Assembly (NCBI GenBank): GCA_012064415.1
Contig: SSNU01000247.1
Coordinates: 1,364,629 to 1,428,628 of the forward strand
DNA: 64,000 nucleotides
Source of the DNA: Gyrodactylus bullatarudis
Taxonomy: Eukaryota > Platyhelminthes > Monogenea > Gyrodactylidea > Gyrodactylidae
Direction of reading: 5' to 3'
Below are positions 55,501 through 64,000 of this stretch, piece by piece (within the stretch, counting starts at the first letter, position 1; each line of letters starts with the position of its first letter). A program made the translations under genes and the position numbers. The notes under the pieces were generated by a model that was given only the letters and a program-made list of their open reading frames with translations, did no database searches and was not told the DNA's origin.

Positions 55501-57665
55501 AATCGCAAAATAGTATGCAAACGATAGAATAAATGACTATTTTGAGTATATTATATGATCTACTCAAAAGTAATGGGATTTGAAAATTAATAATTGATCA
55601 TTTCATTGAAATTTTTTATTAAAAATCTTCATCATGTTAAATCTATCGGTTTTGGAATTTCTTCGAGGGGATACATGCGATTGCATATTACAGTGAATTC
55701 ATAAGGGTATTGCTTTTTGAACTTTTCAGCTTTTTTAAACGTGGTAAGGTAATCGAAAAATGATTCACCATGCTCAATTTTCGATTGTATCGATAAATTT
55801 AGCATAATCTGATTGGTCGAGATTTCAAGGACCAATCAGTATTAGGGATTATAACTAAACACGGCATGGGAATTCAAGTTACTAAAAATAGTTATTTAAA
55901 AGTTGAAATAGTATAAAAATAAATAGTAGTTTAAAAATAGTTAATTAGTAGGTTATAACTTCGGTACCCAGGGTAGTATGCAACTTAAGAACCTTTTATT
56001 ATCATTTTTAAAGCCATACAACTTCCTGTGCAATTTAGTAAAAATAGTCGTTTTTGAGGCTCTGGTTATTGCTAATAACTTATTACTGCATGGGTTTTTT
56101 GTGTCCAAATGTTCAGAAGGTTGGGTTGATTACCCGAGGAAAACCAAAAGTTCCTCGAGAGAAATTTCAAAAAATTAAGAAATTGCTTCTCTTCTCACAC
56201 CTGCTAGTTATTCGATTCTTGACATGGTTGAATATTACTCATAACCATTCCAAACTAGAAGAGGGTTGGGTTTTCATAACCAGAGTCATGGAGAATTCAC
56301 TGTATCAATACTAATAAATTTTAGTATAACATTGATCTAAGATTATAAATTATCATTTTAAACGCATATCATAATCATAGCACTTGAAACGCTACAAGAT
56401 TGCATTAGCTGAAATGAAAAAACTGGCCAACCTTGAACCGGATAACCAAAATTTCCGAAATCTTGTCACTTCGACCGAAAGAAAACTACTGGAAGAGTCT
56501 TACGCGGAATCAAAGCTAAAAGAATCTCAAAATATATCTTCTCACAAGATTACCAAAGATATCAAGATTCCTGACCAATCCATTGATTACAAATGGCGGG
56601 AAATTCTATCTGACCGAAAGAGAATCATTTCACACCAAAATTATGATGAACTGAACTCAATTGATATACGCATCTATGACTATCTGACCAGTATGAAACT
56701 CGATGAAATTCCCATCTTGCTCAACCTGAAATGTGACTCAGAAATGATGGACGCTGTTATTGCATCAATGAAGAACTATTTTATTCCACATAGTAAGTTT
56801 TAATAAGACTATTCTTCATTAAAAACTACATGGTTTTTATATTTGATTAAATTGGTTTTTTTCCACTTCAACTTCCAGAGCAACTCTAGACATTAAATTA
56901 ATAGATTTTTATTTATTTAATATTATCTGGTATCAATTGATGGATAATTTTATCTGGAAACACGATCTTGGCGGTAATATTGTGTGTAGGAGAATAGAGA
57001 AACCAGGGCAAACTAGACAATCCTTCTTATGTGACTTCTCCGCATCAAATTGAAGATAATTCTTTTTCTTAACAAGTAGTATCAGTAAAATGCGTGCTAG
57101 AGGCAAGAGATTTTCAAAAATTCATCATTTTACTGGTTGCTCTATAATGTGGAAACAAATATTTTTTTATAATAAAATTTATTAAAATAAAAACTAATCT
57201 TGGATCATTTTTCACTGGATCTGAAATATTTTTTTTCATTTCTAGATCACCTCAAGGCCTGTTATGATATTTTATCAGCCCTGAGTCAGTGTAGTTTATT
57301 TCCCGTTTCAATACAATTGATTTCCGACAAGTCCTCAAATAGTGAGTAATTTCTTCTTGCGTATTTTGAATCAGCTCAACGAAAATTAATTATAATTATT
57401 GGTTCAAAGAATTTGGGAAAAGTTTTTGATTTCATGTAAAAGGAATCTTCAACTTTGCTGATATAGTATAACTATAAAAGTATTATGCAGCAGTCATAAT
57501 TTATAAACTACTATCAAATTTCAAATTTATTTAAATAGAGCATCGATCAGATTTTAAAGATATAATAATATTTCAGATTTGAGATACATTTTCAATAACC
57601 TGGAACAGGGAATGAAGCAAAGTCCAGAAGGCTACCAAAATATCAAAAGAAAGTATCTTGTCTAA
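52508..57665 (+). CDS. SPAG1: SPAG1, axonemal dynein assembly TPR protein
   Basis: Six exons (52508-52962, 52995-53281, 54566-55188, 56381-56792, 57246-57341, 57577-57665) encode 653 residues. SPAG1 is a cytosolic R2TP-like co-chaperone needed to pre-assemble dynein arms of motile cilia. The N-terminal domain matches the family: FDIPLSDFSVEYIQNCQDP, RELVVEKP, PRSYEEWSKLDK. TPR blocks follow: ADKEKEKGNEAFKALDYDEA and, joined across intron 2, YLKRKKYSETISECDAVLEL with SKALYRRALALFEL. A second TPR set (SGIRLLEVLYKTRALCHLKL; LKRYKIALAEMKKLANLEPD) and an RPAP3-type C-terminal domain (YKWREILSDRK to the end) complete it. The first intron is 32 nt. Intron 2 holds a mariner remnant. Human SPAG1 is longer (926) and has a P-loop that I do not see. 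Confidence 0.92.
53924..54178 (+). mobile_element. Decayed Tc1/mariner transposase C-terminal fragment
   Basis: Within SPAG1 intron 2. One frame reads SLALNPIENLWRSSKKAAAK then RNPKTL, the DLNPIENLW block of Tc1/mariner transposases containing the region around the third catalytic Asp. Downstream similarity (LEKYAKEEWENI) continues in a different frame, so at least one frameshift is present, and stops follow. No terminal repeats were identified. It is a dead remnant. Confidence 0.75.
55189..56380. other. SPAG1 intron 3 (1.2 kb)
   Basis: AT-rich intron. It includes a short minus-strand open frame (55632-55805) with no recognisable family and no strong support, and a small inverted motif (gattggtc/gaccaatc, 55813-55838). 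Nothing else seen. Confidence 0.5.
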
Positions 57666-57965
57666 TTATTCTCATTGATGTTGTTTTAATAAAATTTCTA
57701 GCACTCTTCACCATTTCTTCAAAGTTTTTATGCCTAAAAACCTAATCATTGCTAGCAAATTCAGATGTTTTTCAAATTTAAACGGACAGAACTTTTAAAC
57801 CAATGTCTAAAATGACCCTCGTAAGTGGGGAGGGGTTAAAAATTTGTAAAAAATTTTTAATGAATTCAAAAACTGTTCTGTGATTGATTAAAAATTTACA
57901 ACTCTCTTTTTCTTTGTCATTCATAAAGTAAATTTTTCTACAATCATACCCGATTGAGCCTTACT

Positions 57966-59597
57966 ATGATATCCATTTGGATCTTTCTTTTCTTACCTTC
58001 ATTGCACTCTCTAGCTCATTATTATGTAGTTCAAAAATCCTGTAATAGCTCTCATTTTTATCCAGAATATCATTCAATCTTACTGACTGAGAATAGTCAT
58101 CTTGAATTTGACTGTAATATCTGCAGTAAATGCCCTGTCCCTGATGATAGTTGTTCCAAAAGGAAATACATACCTTGGAGTCGTTACATTTATGAAGTCA
58201 CCAGTGTTGTCGAGAATATTACTCGAAAATCGGAAACCATCTTTGATTCCCTTGCATCCTTTCTGAGAATTCGTATGAATTATGTTGAAGATAACCTCTT
58301 CAAACTTTCTGATCACACTGAAGTTGTGGAAGTAACGAGAAATCGTGAAATCTACTTCACCCGACAAAAACTCTACAAACAACCCAGTCTTTACGAGAAG
58401 CACCAATCAATATGGAAATCAAGGCGAGCATTCAGGGAGAAAGATAAACTCTTCTTCAAACGTGTCAAAATCAAAGATACTGCTGTCTATCGCTGCTTTT
58501 ACAAGAATCAAGTTCGTGCTGTCCTCGATTTGACAGTTGTCAAGAATGGCGCTGAACCCTTATCGATAAAAATTTCCAAAAGCTTTCTTAGGGATCGATA
58601 TTTACCATTAATGAATCTGAAAGTTACAACTGTCAAAGATTACACTTACGAAATGTGTCGATCTTGTCGTCAAGGCTACAAACACATTTATGGTCAATGC
58701 AAAGTCTCCCTGATTAATAACCTCTCGCCTATCCGACCTTCCATGTTGAGCAAACGGATTTCCATTCTATTTAAAAAGTATCGGTCCGGTATTGCCTGTC
58801 GTTCAGCCTTGCTGAAGGATTTCATTAAATACTATCCAATATGGGCTGTGAATTATAGGCCGAGTGAATTAGTAATGCAGCCATGTAAAATGAAATGCGT
58901 TGATGCTATGATGAGATTAGAATACCGAGGCTTTCGTCGTCAAGAGACCTATCTGAGACGTGGAAAAATTGGAGATAAACGCGTCAAGGAACTCCTCAAT
59001 GATATATCCAAACCAGATTTAGATTTCAAGACAATTGAAAACAACAAAGAACTAATTCTTAATTGTGATAATAACGAGCAATATCATCGGCCAATAAATT
59101 GGTTCATCATTCGTGGATTTACCCATACCCAGCTCATTAGAAAATCAAGAAGGTATCAACATATCGTTAGTAAGAATCCAGCTCTTGTACTCAAAGAATA
59201 CGCTGATCATTTACCAATGATTGATATGAAGAATAGATACCGAGGTTGGTATCGTATCGATTCAACTGATGCCTTAATCTTGTCCAAAATGGACTACGAC
59301 ATTCACGGTGAAAGGGTGACTAGGATAGCTCACTCTAGAACAATGCTCATCGCCTGTACTATCGGAGACTTTTATTCATACAATTTGACCTTTGACAAAT
59401 GGCACAAGGTCTATAAAATAACCATTCTTAACACCTTTAAATGGATAAATGTTTTTGTTTTGATTCAGAAGTTTATCGAGCTTCTCATGGCTTTAATCTC
59501 AGTCCTATTTGTCTTGCGAGTCGCCGTGGCTATCCTATTTTGTGAAAACTCAAATGCTCGGTTTTGGGAGAGAATCGGTGTTAGGAAACCACCCTAA
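57966..59597 (+). CDS. Type I membrane protein with Ig-like features (FAM187-like?)
   Basis: Intronless gene of 543 residues. The ATG chosen begins a clear signal peptide (ISIWIFLFLPSLHSLA). The ectodomain is cysteine-rich (CNICSKCPVPDDSC) with N-glycosylation sequons (NSS, NIT) and an Ig-type strand F motif (KDTAVYRCFY), suggesting one or two Ig-like domains. A second cysteine group (CRSCRQGYKHIYGQC; CKMKC) follows. One hydrophobic segment near the C-terminus (LIQKFIELLMALISVLFVLR and on) is the membrane anchor, leaving about 25 cytoplasmic residues. The layout recalls vertebrate FAM187 proteins, but that is a guess from architecture; the protein is longer (FAM187A about 410). Function unknown. 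The gene follows SPAG1 by 300 bases. Confidence 0.7.
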   Translation: MISIWIFLFLPSLHSLAHYYVVQKSCNSSHFYPEYHSILLTENSHLEFDCNICSKCPVPDDSCSKRKYIPWSRYIYEVTSVVENITRKSETIFDSLASFLRIRMNYVEDNLFKLSDHTEVVEVTRNREIYFTRQKLYKQPSLYEKHQSIWKSRRAFREKDKLFFKRVKIKDTAVYRCFYKNQVRAVLDLTVVKNGAEPLSIKISKSFLRDRYLPLMNLKVTTVKDYTYEMCRSCRQGYKHIYGQCKVSLINNLSPIRPSMLSKRISILFKKYRSGIACRSALLKDFIKYYPIWAVNYRPSELVMQPCKMKCVDAMMRLEYRGFRRQETYLRRGKIGDKRVKELLNDISKPDLDFKTIENNKELILNCDNNEQYHRPINWFIIRGFTHTQLIRKSRRYQHIVSKNPALVLKEYADHLPMIDMKNRYRGWYRIDSTDALILSKMDYDIHGERVTRIAHSRTMLIACTIGDFYSYNLTFDKWHKVYKITILNTFKWINVFVLIQKFIELLMALISVLFVLRVAVAILFCENSNARFWERIGVRKPP

Positions 59598-60176
59598 ACC
59601 ATCAATATTTCATCTTTTTATTGTCCATTCGAATACAGATCAATGAAAATTAATCGAATAATTTTTTCTCACTTCTAATTGATCTAAAGTTTTGATCTTT
59701 TTTCAACTTTTGATAATTTCTGTCTCCTTGCAACCAACTTTGAATTGATGTAAGCTTCATACCAAATTTTAATTGGTTCGATCCAGAAATACCTTAACGT
59801 CTGCCTTTGAGAAGAAATATCAACTTTTTTGTCTATGTAGGATTAGTGCTTCTGGTATATGTTGAGAAATTGATTAGGCCATTATTTTAATACACAAAGA
59901 ATTCAGTAGAAATTTCTTTTATATATTTATTCACATGAAATTTAAATGTATACAATTATTATAGTTGTTTATTGTACAATGTACATTAGAACATAAATAA
60001 TATTATAGAAAGTAATATCATTCACACATAAAAATATACATAATAATAAATCTACATTCAACAGTTAGAGTTAATTTCTATTCTCTATTTCATAATAATT
60101 ATAATACACAGAATATACTACAATAACTAAAATAATTTTAGAGTAAATCTTGAGCTACATTATAAATTATTCTCAT
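59598..60176. other. Tandem intergenic region
   Basis: 579 bases between the Ig-like protein gene and the CRAL-TRIO gene. Very AT-rich with several AATAAA-like motifs (for example near 59995 and 60047). I see no gene. Confidence 0.5.
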
Positions 60177-61224
60177 ATGGAAGAATTTTCTAATGACTCT
60201 ATCCTTGACCTCGAGTTAAAGGCCAAAGTAATCCTCAATGAGACAGACACAGCAAGATTAACTGGCGTGAAAGAGTTGCGAGAATGGATTCATGAGAAAC
60301 AGCATGTCTTTTCATGTCCAATTGATGAAGGTTTCCTAGTACGCTTTTTACGCCAGGGAAAGTTTGATCAGAATGTTACCAGAAAGAGACTTAAGCTCTA
60401 CATAAAACTCTACTGCTGTGATTACAAAGGCAGACCTGATTTGTTCAATTCCCTCCCACTGACAGAAGAAGAGATTAGCCTTTTTGTAGCTGCAAAGACA
60501 TTATTGCCCCTCGGACATGCACGAAAAAATGGTCCCTTTGTAATTCTGGGTAGACTTAGTTTGTATTTGAATTTTAGCTAAACGTATCTTTTCCTTAGGT
60601 GACTTTGATGAAAATTTTTTCAGTCGTAAATTAATCCTACAATGTTGGATAATGTATGCAATCTGGCTGTCCACTAAACCAAGAATTCAAGTCAATGGAA
60701 TTTCCTTTATTTCAGATCTCAAGGATATTACCATGTCAATGTTTATGAAATTTTACGAAATTAACGATATTAAAGTTATTACTGCATTCCTACAGGATGC
60801 CATGCCAATGAGAATAGAACAACTCATTCTCTACAGGGAACCCAAAGTGATTAGCATTGTTTTCCCCATTGTCGAGCCGTTGATTCATGAAAATATACGA
60901 GCGAGGGTGAGTAGGAAACTAGTTAGTTGAACTTAATATTTAGATTTACAGAGTTAAAGATGATCTGGAGTTATTGGAAGAGAAAATCGAGGGTCTTGGG
61001 GATATTTTACCTAGAGAATATAATGGAAAAGGACCGTCGATCGAAGAGATATCAGGTTAATTACAGATTGGTTGGAATGCTAACGCAAAATTTAACCAAT
61101 ATTTTACTTACTAGAGAGGAGTAAAACTGAATTGATGAACTTTTGGAAGATAAACAACGAAAAATTTGAATGGCACAAGAAGAAACAGAATTTTCTTAGT
61201 AACCTGGTGAGAATAATGAAGTAG
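60177..61224 (+). CDS. CRAL-TRIO (Sec14-like) lipid-binding protein, TTPA/clavesin family
   Basis: Four exons (60177-60549, 60599-60906, 60944-61055, 61115-61224) encode 300 residues. Family members bind hydrophobic ligands such as tocopherol, retinoids or phosphoinositides and move them between membranes. The N-terminal CRAL-TRIO-N helices include LRFLRQ-type LVRFLRQGKFDQN. The lipid-binding domain follows: WIMYAIWLSTKPRIQVNGIS, FISDLKDITMSMF, RIEQLILYREPKVISIVFPI, and the final LPREYNG, which matches the LPxEYGG signature. The last exon (SKTELMNFWKINNEKFEW) replaces a premature TAA that would be read if intron 3 were retained. Which ligand is bound cannot be told. It converges with SNRPG (57 bases between stops). 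Confidence 0.85.
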
Positions 61225-61281
61225 GTTGATTGATTTTGTTCAAAATTTATTAAGAAAATTTACAAATGATTTACTCTGCAT

Positions 61282-61628
61282 TTAGAGACGATCCACTCCT
61301 TCAATTAAATTAATCGAGTTCCCTCTTATGACAATGATGCCGATTTTATTGGTCTTTGCTCCATTGACAACTTCATGACTATCGTTCAGAACCAAGTTCA
61401 TAAATGGATCGAAACCACTGAGATATCCTTCGACTTCACGTTTTCCGTTTAACTTGACTAATAGATAAGTTATATATTTTAATAAATAAATGCTATTTTA
61501 AAACTAACTTGTAACTCTCTTATCGAGATATCTGGAAGAATGAAAATTTTAGCATTAAATAGATGGAAAATTTCGAGTAAGACTCGAACTTACTTCTTAA
61601 GATCTGGATCGTGAGCTCTGACAGACAT
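61282..61628 (-). CDS. SNRPG: Small nuclear ribonucleoprotein G (SmG)
   Basis: Three exons (61628-61594, 61531-61509, 61457-61282) encode 77 residues (human 76). SmG is one of the seven core Sm proteins of spliceosomal snRNPs. The sequence aligns end to end with SmG: MSVRAHDPDLKKYLDKRVT, KLNGKREVEGYLSGFDPFMN and IVIRGNSINLIEG, containing both Sm motifs and the IRGNSI signature of Sm2. The middle exon is only 23 nt (YLDKRVT region) between introns of 62 and 51 nt. It was missed by simple open-frame listing because no exon exceeds 180 nt. The gene is divergent from the poly(A) polymerase-like gene with 139 bases between start codons. Confidence 0.95.
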
Positions 61629-61767
61629 TTTTTAACGTAAAATTGTATGTTTGGTTTCTTTAAAACAAAATAAAAATTGTTGAAAAATCATTTGTTTGGT
61701 TGATATTCATTTATGAAAACTTCAGCTTGAAAATCTTTCAGGCTTGTGTCCTATACATTTTCCCTAA
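61629..61767. promoter_or_regulatory. Short divergent promoter SNRPG / poly(A) polymerase-like
   Basis: 139 bases between the start codons; shared promoter implied. Confidence 0.5.
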
Positions 61768-63036
61768 ATGATAAATTCTTTATCAGTAAAATTTATCAAA
61801 CTTCAAAACTTTTTCATATTTAAAGAGAGATGCAAAACCTGTTTGGTATTCAGTCTTTCTCAATATCCACTATCTAAATTAATAGGATTTATCGAGAGCC
61901 GATGTTCATCTATTAATAACATTTACCATTATTCCTCCACTCGCACCAGAAAGGAGTCTGTTTTATTTGAACTCTCAAATTTGTCTTCACTAGAGCGAAT
62001 ATTGAGCTACACCGAAAGTCCTTCTTTCTTTTCCAATGATATTTCTTCCCGGTTTGCTAGTGAAGCAATGAGAATATCCAATAGTAGAAAATGGAAAACT
62101 ATAAAAAATTGCAATCAGGACCCTATGGATTTAATTGATGGCGCTGATTCTCTACAGAATGGTCTTCGGTCAATAGTTAAAAATTACTCATTGCCAATAG
62201 AAGAAACACTTCTGAGAATAACTTATGTTAAAGAATTTCAAAAACTTTTAACTGACTTTTACCCCGATGCTGAAGTTGATGTTTATGGTTCTAGTTGCTT
62301 TGGTTTCAGCACAGTTTACAGTGATCTTGATATAATTTTGAAAATTCAGCCCACCACTGAAGATTCCACTCTTAAGACCATGTATGATGTCAAAAACCTA
62401 TTACGCCAAAAAGATAAAAGCAATACAGCTTTTATATCACTATTCAGAGGGAAATATCCCATCATAAATATCCGACATAATCTTTTAGGTTGTTATATAG
62501 ACATTTCAGTCAAGAATATTGAAGAATTTAATTTGGTTCAAGAATCCCGGCTATTCTACTCAAATTATTTTGGTTCCTATCATGGTATTGAAGATTTCAT
62601 TATTATATTAAAAGTATTATTCCGAAAATATCGAGTGATCTCAGATGGGCCGTCAAAATATTTTACAAGCTTCAAAATTACAGCAATTTTTATTCATTTT
62701 CTACATGAAATGAAAGTCCTCGATCCAATGAAATATGATTTGATACGCCCAGTTAAGTTTTCTCAGGAATATGACCGTATTCTTATTGAATTTCTTGAAT
62801 GGGTATCGAAAAAAGACTTTTCAAACCAGTTCATAAGTCTTTATGAGGGTTGCTCTTTGAATAAATTAAATCTAGCTCCTGAACTTAGAAACTCAAAGGA
62901 TTACCTTATATGCTTGGAACCTTTTAAGAATGATTTCAAAAATATCACAACAAATATCGATGTAAATACATGGAAACAATTTCAAGCTCTTTGTAGTCAG
63001 ATAAGAAATGATTTGGTTAAAATTATGGACAAATAG
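61768..63036 (+). CDS. MTPAP: Mitochondrial poly(A) polymerase-like nucleotidyltransferase
   Basis: Intronless gene of 422 residues. The nucleotidyltransferase core has VDVYGSSCFGFSTVYSDLDI at about 170-190, that is the GS motif followed by the DxD metal ligands, as in non-canonical poly(A)/poly(U) polymerases of the TRF/PAPD group. A third acidic position fits GCYIDISVKN. The central PAP-associated region follows (GIEDFIIILKVLFRKYRVIS; YFTSFKITAIFIHFLHEM). The N-terminus is basic, lacks acids for its first 20 residues and is rich in Phe, Leu, Lys and Ser, in keeping with mitochondrial import. This and the overall length suggest MTPAP (PAPD1), which adds tails to mitochondrial mRNAs. A TUT/GLD-2 relative is the alternative. 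Confidence 0.72.
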   Translation: MINSLSVKFIKLQNFFIFKERCKTCLVFSLSQYPLSKLIGFIESRCSSINNIYHYSSTRTRKESVLFELSNLSSLERILSYTESPSFFSNDISSRFASEAMRISNSRKWKTIKNCNQDPMDLIDGADSLQNGLRSIVKNYSLPIEETLLRITYVKEFQKLLTDFYPDAEVDVYGSSCFGFSTVYSDLDIILKIQPTTEDSTLKTMYDVKNLLRQKDKSNTAFISLFRGKYPIINIRHNLLGCYIDISVKNIEEFNLVQESRLFYSNYFGSYHGIEDFIIILKVLFRKYRVISDGPSKYFTSFKITAIFIHFLHEMKVLDPMKYDLIRPVKFSQEYDRILIEFLEWVSKKDFSNQFISLYEGCSLNKLNLAPELRNSKDYLICLEPFKNDFKNITTNIDVNTWKQFQALCSQIRNDLVKIMDK

Positions 63037-63380
63037 TGTAAATATTCATATTTCCCCAGATTATATTATTTATAAATGTATTTTATTATATACAGAAAAA
63101 TAAAGTTGTTGATTTATAATCATGTAATCGTTGGTAGTTCCAACTTTTAATCTTCTCCTAAAAATCTTTCAATAATAGAAAAACTTTGAGTTTTCTCAGT
63201 AATAATTACTATTTTTTGAATAATTTGACTTTGAAATTGTTCCATGATTTTATTTAAATAAATTTGAAATACAAACTTGCGTTTGGTGTTTTTTCGAAAT
63301 AAATTGATTATTATTTCACTAACCATATTTGAACATCATCGTTAGCGCGTTATTTTATCAGCGCGTCATATTTCATCAAA
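63037..63380. other. Tandem intergenic region
   Basis: 344 bases. An AATAAA lies at the end of the poly(A) polymerase-like 3' UTR (gaaaaataaagttg near 63100). The rest is the presumed promoter of the next gene. No other gene seen. Confidence 0.5.
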
Positions 63381-64000
63381 ATGACAAATCAAATTCTTGA
63401 ACCAGTTTGTAAGTCATTCACTAATAAAATCAGCCCAAATTGATACAGATCATGAGAACAATAATAGGACTATGAATAACACGATTAATTCTGTCGATTT
63501 ATTATTTAATCATTCCCATTCTATGTCTAAATCTCCAGCTGCCTTACAGAATTTAACAGATCTTATTTTTCAACAAATGCGTCTCGATCAAGTTGGAGAA
63601 TTAAAAGGTGAGTATTCAAACTCCAAATGATTGCCTATTCTCATTGTGTACTAACTCATCATCCTTTTTATCTTCTTGAGTGATAAAAAATTAATTTACA
63701 ATTTAATTAGAGCAGCTAAGTGAATTATTGGCTGGATTTCGGCGTAAGTTTTGTCTATTTTGTTTATACATACTTTTAAAAATAGTTCATCATCCAAATA
63801 TAATAAATCTCAAAATTTTTAATAAACATTAAAAAGTTAATGAAATTGATTAATTAAACCACTTCAACTGATGTCATGAATGAATTAAACACCCTTAAAT
63901 ATTTCCATTTAGTTAATTTAACCTTGACTCTCTCGTTTTTTAAATTATGGTGGTGGTTTTTTAATTTCTCAATAGTACTCATGTTGTTTTGTAGGTAATG
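63381..64000 (+). CDS. Unidentified gene, 5' exons only (cut by window end)
   Basis: Exons 63381-63408, 63449-63607 and 63711-63743, the first intron being 40 nt; a further acceptor (ttgttttgtag) ends at 63994 and the next exon may begin at 63995. The joined frame reads MTNQILEPVYHENNNRTMNN, a Ser/Asn/His-rich stretch, then SPAALQNLTDLIFQQMRLDQ and GELKEQLSELLAGFR, which looks like a helical or coiled-coil segment. No family is recognised from these 73 residues. All three junctions keep the frame, which supports a real gene. Confidence 0.6.

Noticed and set aside
55632..55835. Minus-strand open frame in SPAG1 intron 3 (FDYLTTFKKAEKFKKQYPYE)
   Set aside because: Its first ATG gives only about 57 residues, there is no recognised family, no partner gene arrangement, and the upstream bases are a small inverted repeat. 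Left unannotated.
1..64000. CRISPR arrays, bacterial operons, viral or toxin genes
   Set aside because: No regularly spaced repeats, no Shine-Dalgarno-led gene strings, and all recognised genes are nuclear animal genes with introns. No viral or toxin gene was recognised.
1..64000. tRNA, rRNA, snRNA or microRNA genes
   Set aside because: No tRNA B-box (GGTTCGAANCC type) in a cloverleaf context, no rRNA core motif and no snRNA Sm-site context noticed by eye. The long hairpins are too long and too repeat-like for ordinary microRNA precursors. A tRNAscan or Infernal run would be decisive.

Overview
This window comes from a nuclear genome of an animal. The genes are interrupted by GT-AG introns, and the set includes metazoan or ciliated-animal genes: Discs-large (L27, three PDZ, SH3, GK), CPEB1, MYLIP/Idol, syndetin and SPAG1, an axonemal dynein assembly factor. 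The DNA is AT-rich by eye and compact, with about 25 genes in 64 kb. Many introns are only 26-40 nt and lie mostly at the 5' ends of genes. Small 5'-biased introns are known from parasitic flatworms such as schistosomes, so a compact-genome flatworm (for example a monogenean) is my best guess. This is inference; no rRNA or mitochondrial marker is present to settle it.

Layout, left to right: the 3' end of a catalytically dead myotubularin (MTMR10/12 type); an RBX1-like RING protein (-); CPEB1 (+); an unrecognised membrane protein with two PPxY motifs (-); DLG1 (+), whose introns occupy most of 8.4-25.7 kb and hold repeats; PRELID3/slowmo (+); OSGEP/Kae1 (-); MRGBP/Eaf7 (-); NUDT17 (+); VPS50/syndetin (-); RTF1 (+); UBE2C (-); TPRKB/Cgi121 (+); MYLIP (-); an RPA43-like protein (-); a 75-residue orphan (+); AEBP2/jing (-); a 93-residue orphan (+); farnesyltransferase alpha FNTA (-); SPAG1 (+); an unrecognised Ig-like membrane protein (+); a CRAL-TRIO protein (+); SNRPG/SmG (-); a mitochondrial poly(A) polymerase-like protein (+); and the 5' end of an unidentified gene (+).

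Most genes are housekeeping genes placed without an obvious pathway link. Exceptions worth noting are two KEOPS subunits (OSGEP and TPRKB) 12 kb apart, and two PRC2- or NuA4-type chromatin cofactors (AEBP2, MRGBP). The strongest organisational pattern is head-to-head pairing: at least six divergent start-codon pairs are separated by only 95-144 bp, implying shared promoters.

Repeats are concentrated in the large introns of DLG1, VPS50, MYLIP and SPAG1. They include several foldback or MITE-like inverted repeats (one with near-perfect 80-bp arms, one flanked by TA), a decayed Penelope-like element with a GIY-YIG domain, a decayed Tc1/mariner transposase tail, and a dispersed repeat family inside DLG1 introns. 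Exon boundaries were deduced by hand from reading frame, splice sites and family alignment recalled from knowledge; the exon sums were checked to be multiples of three.
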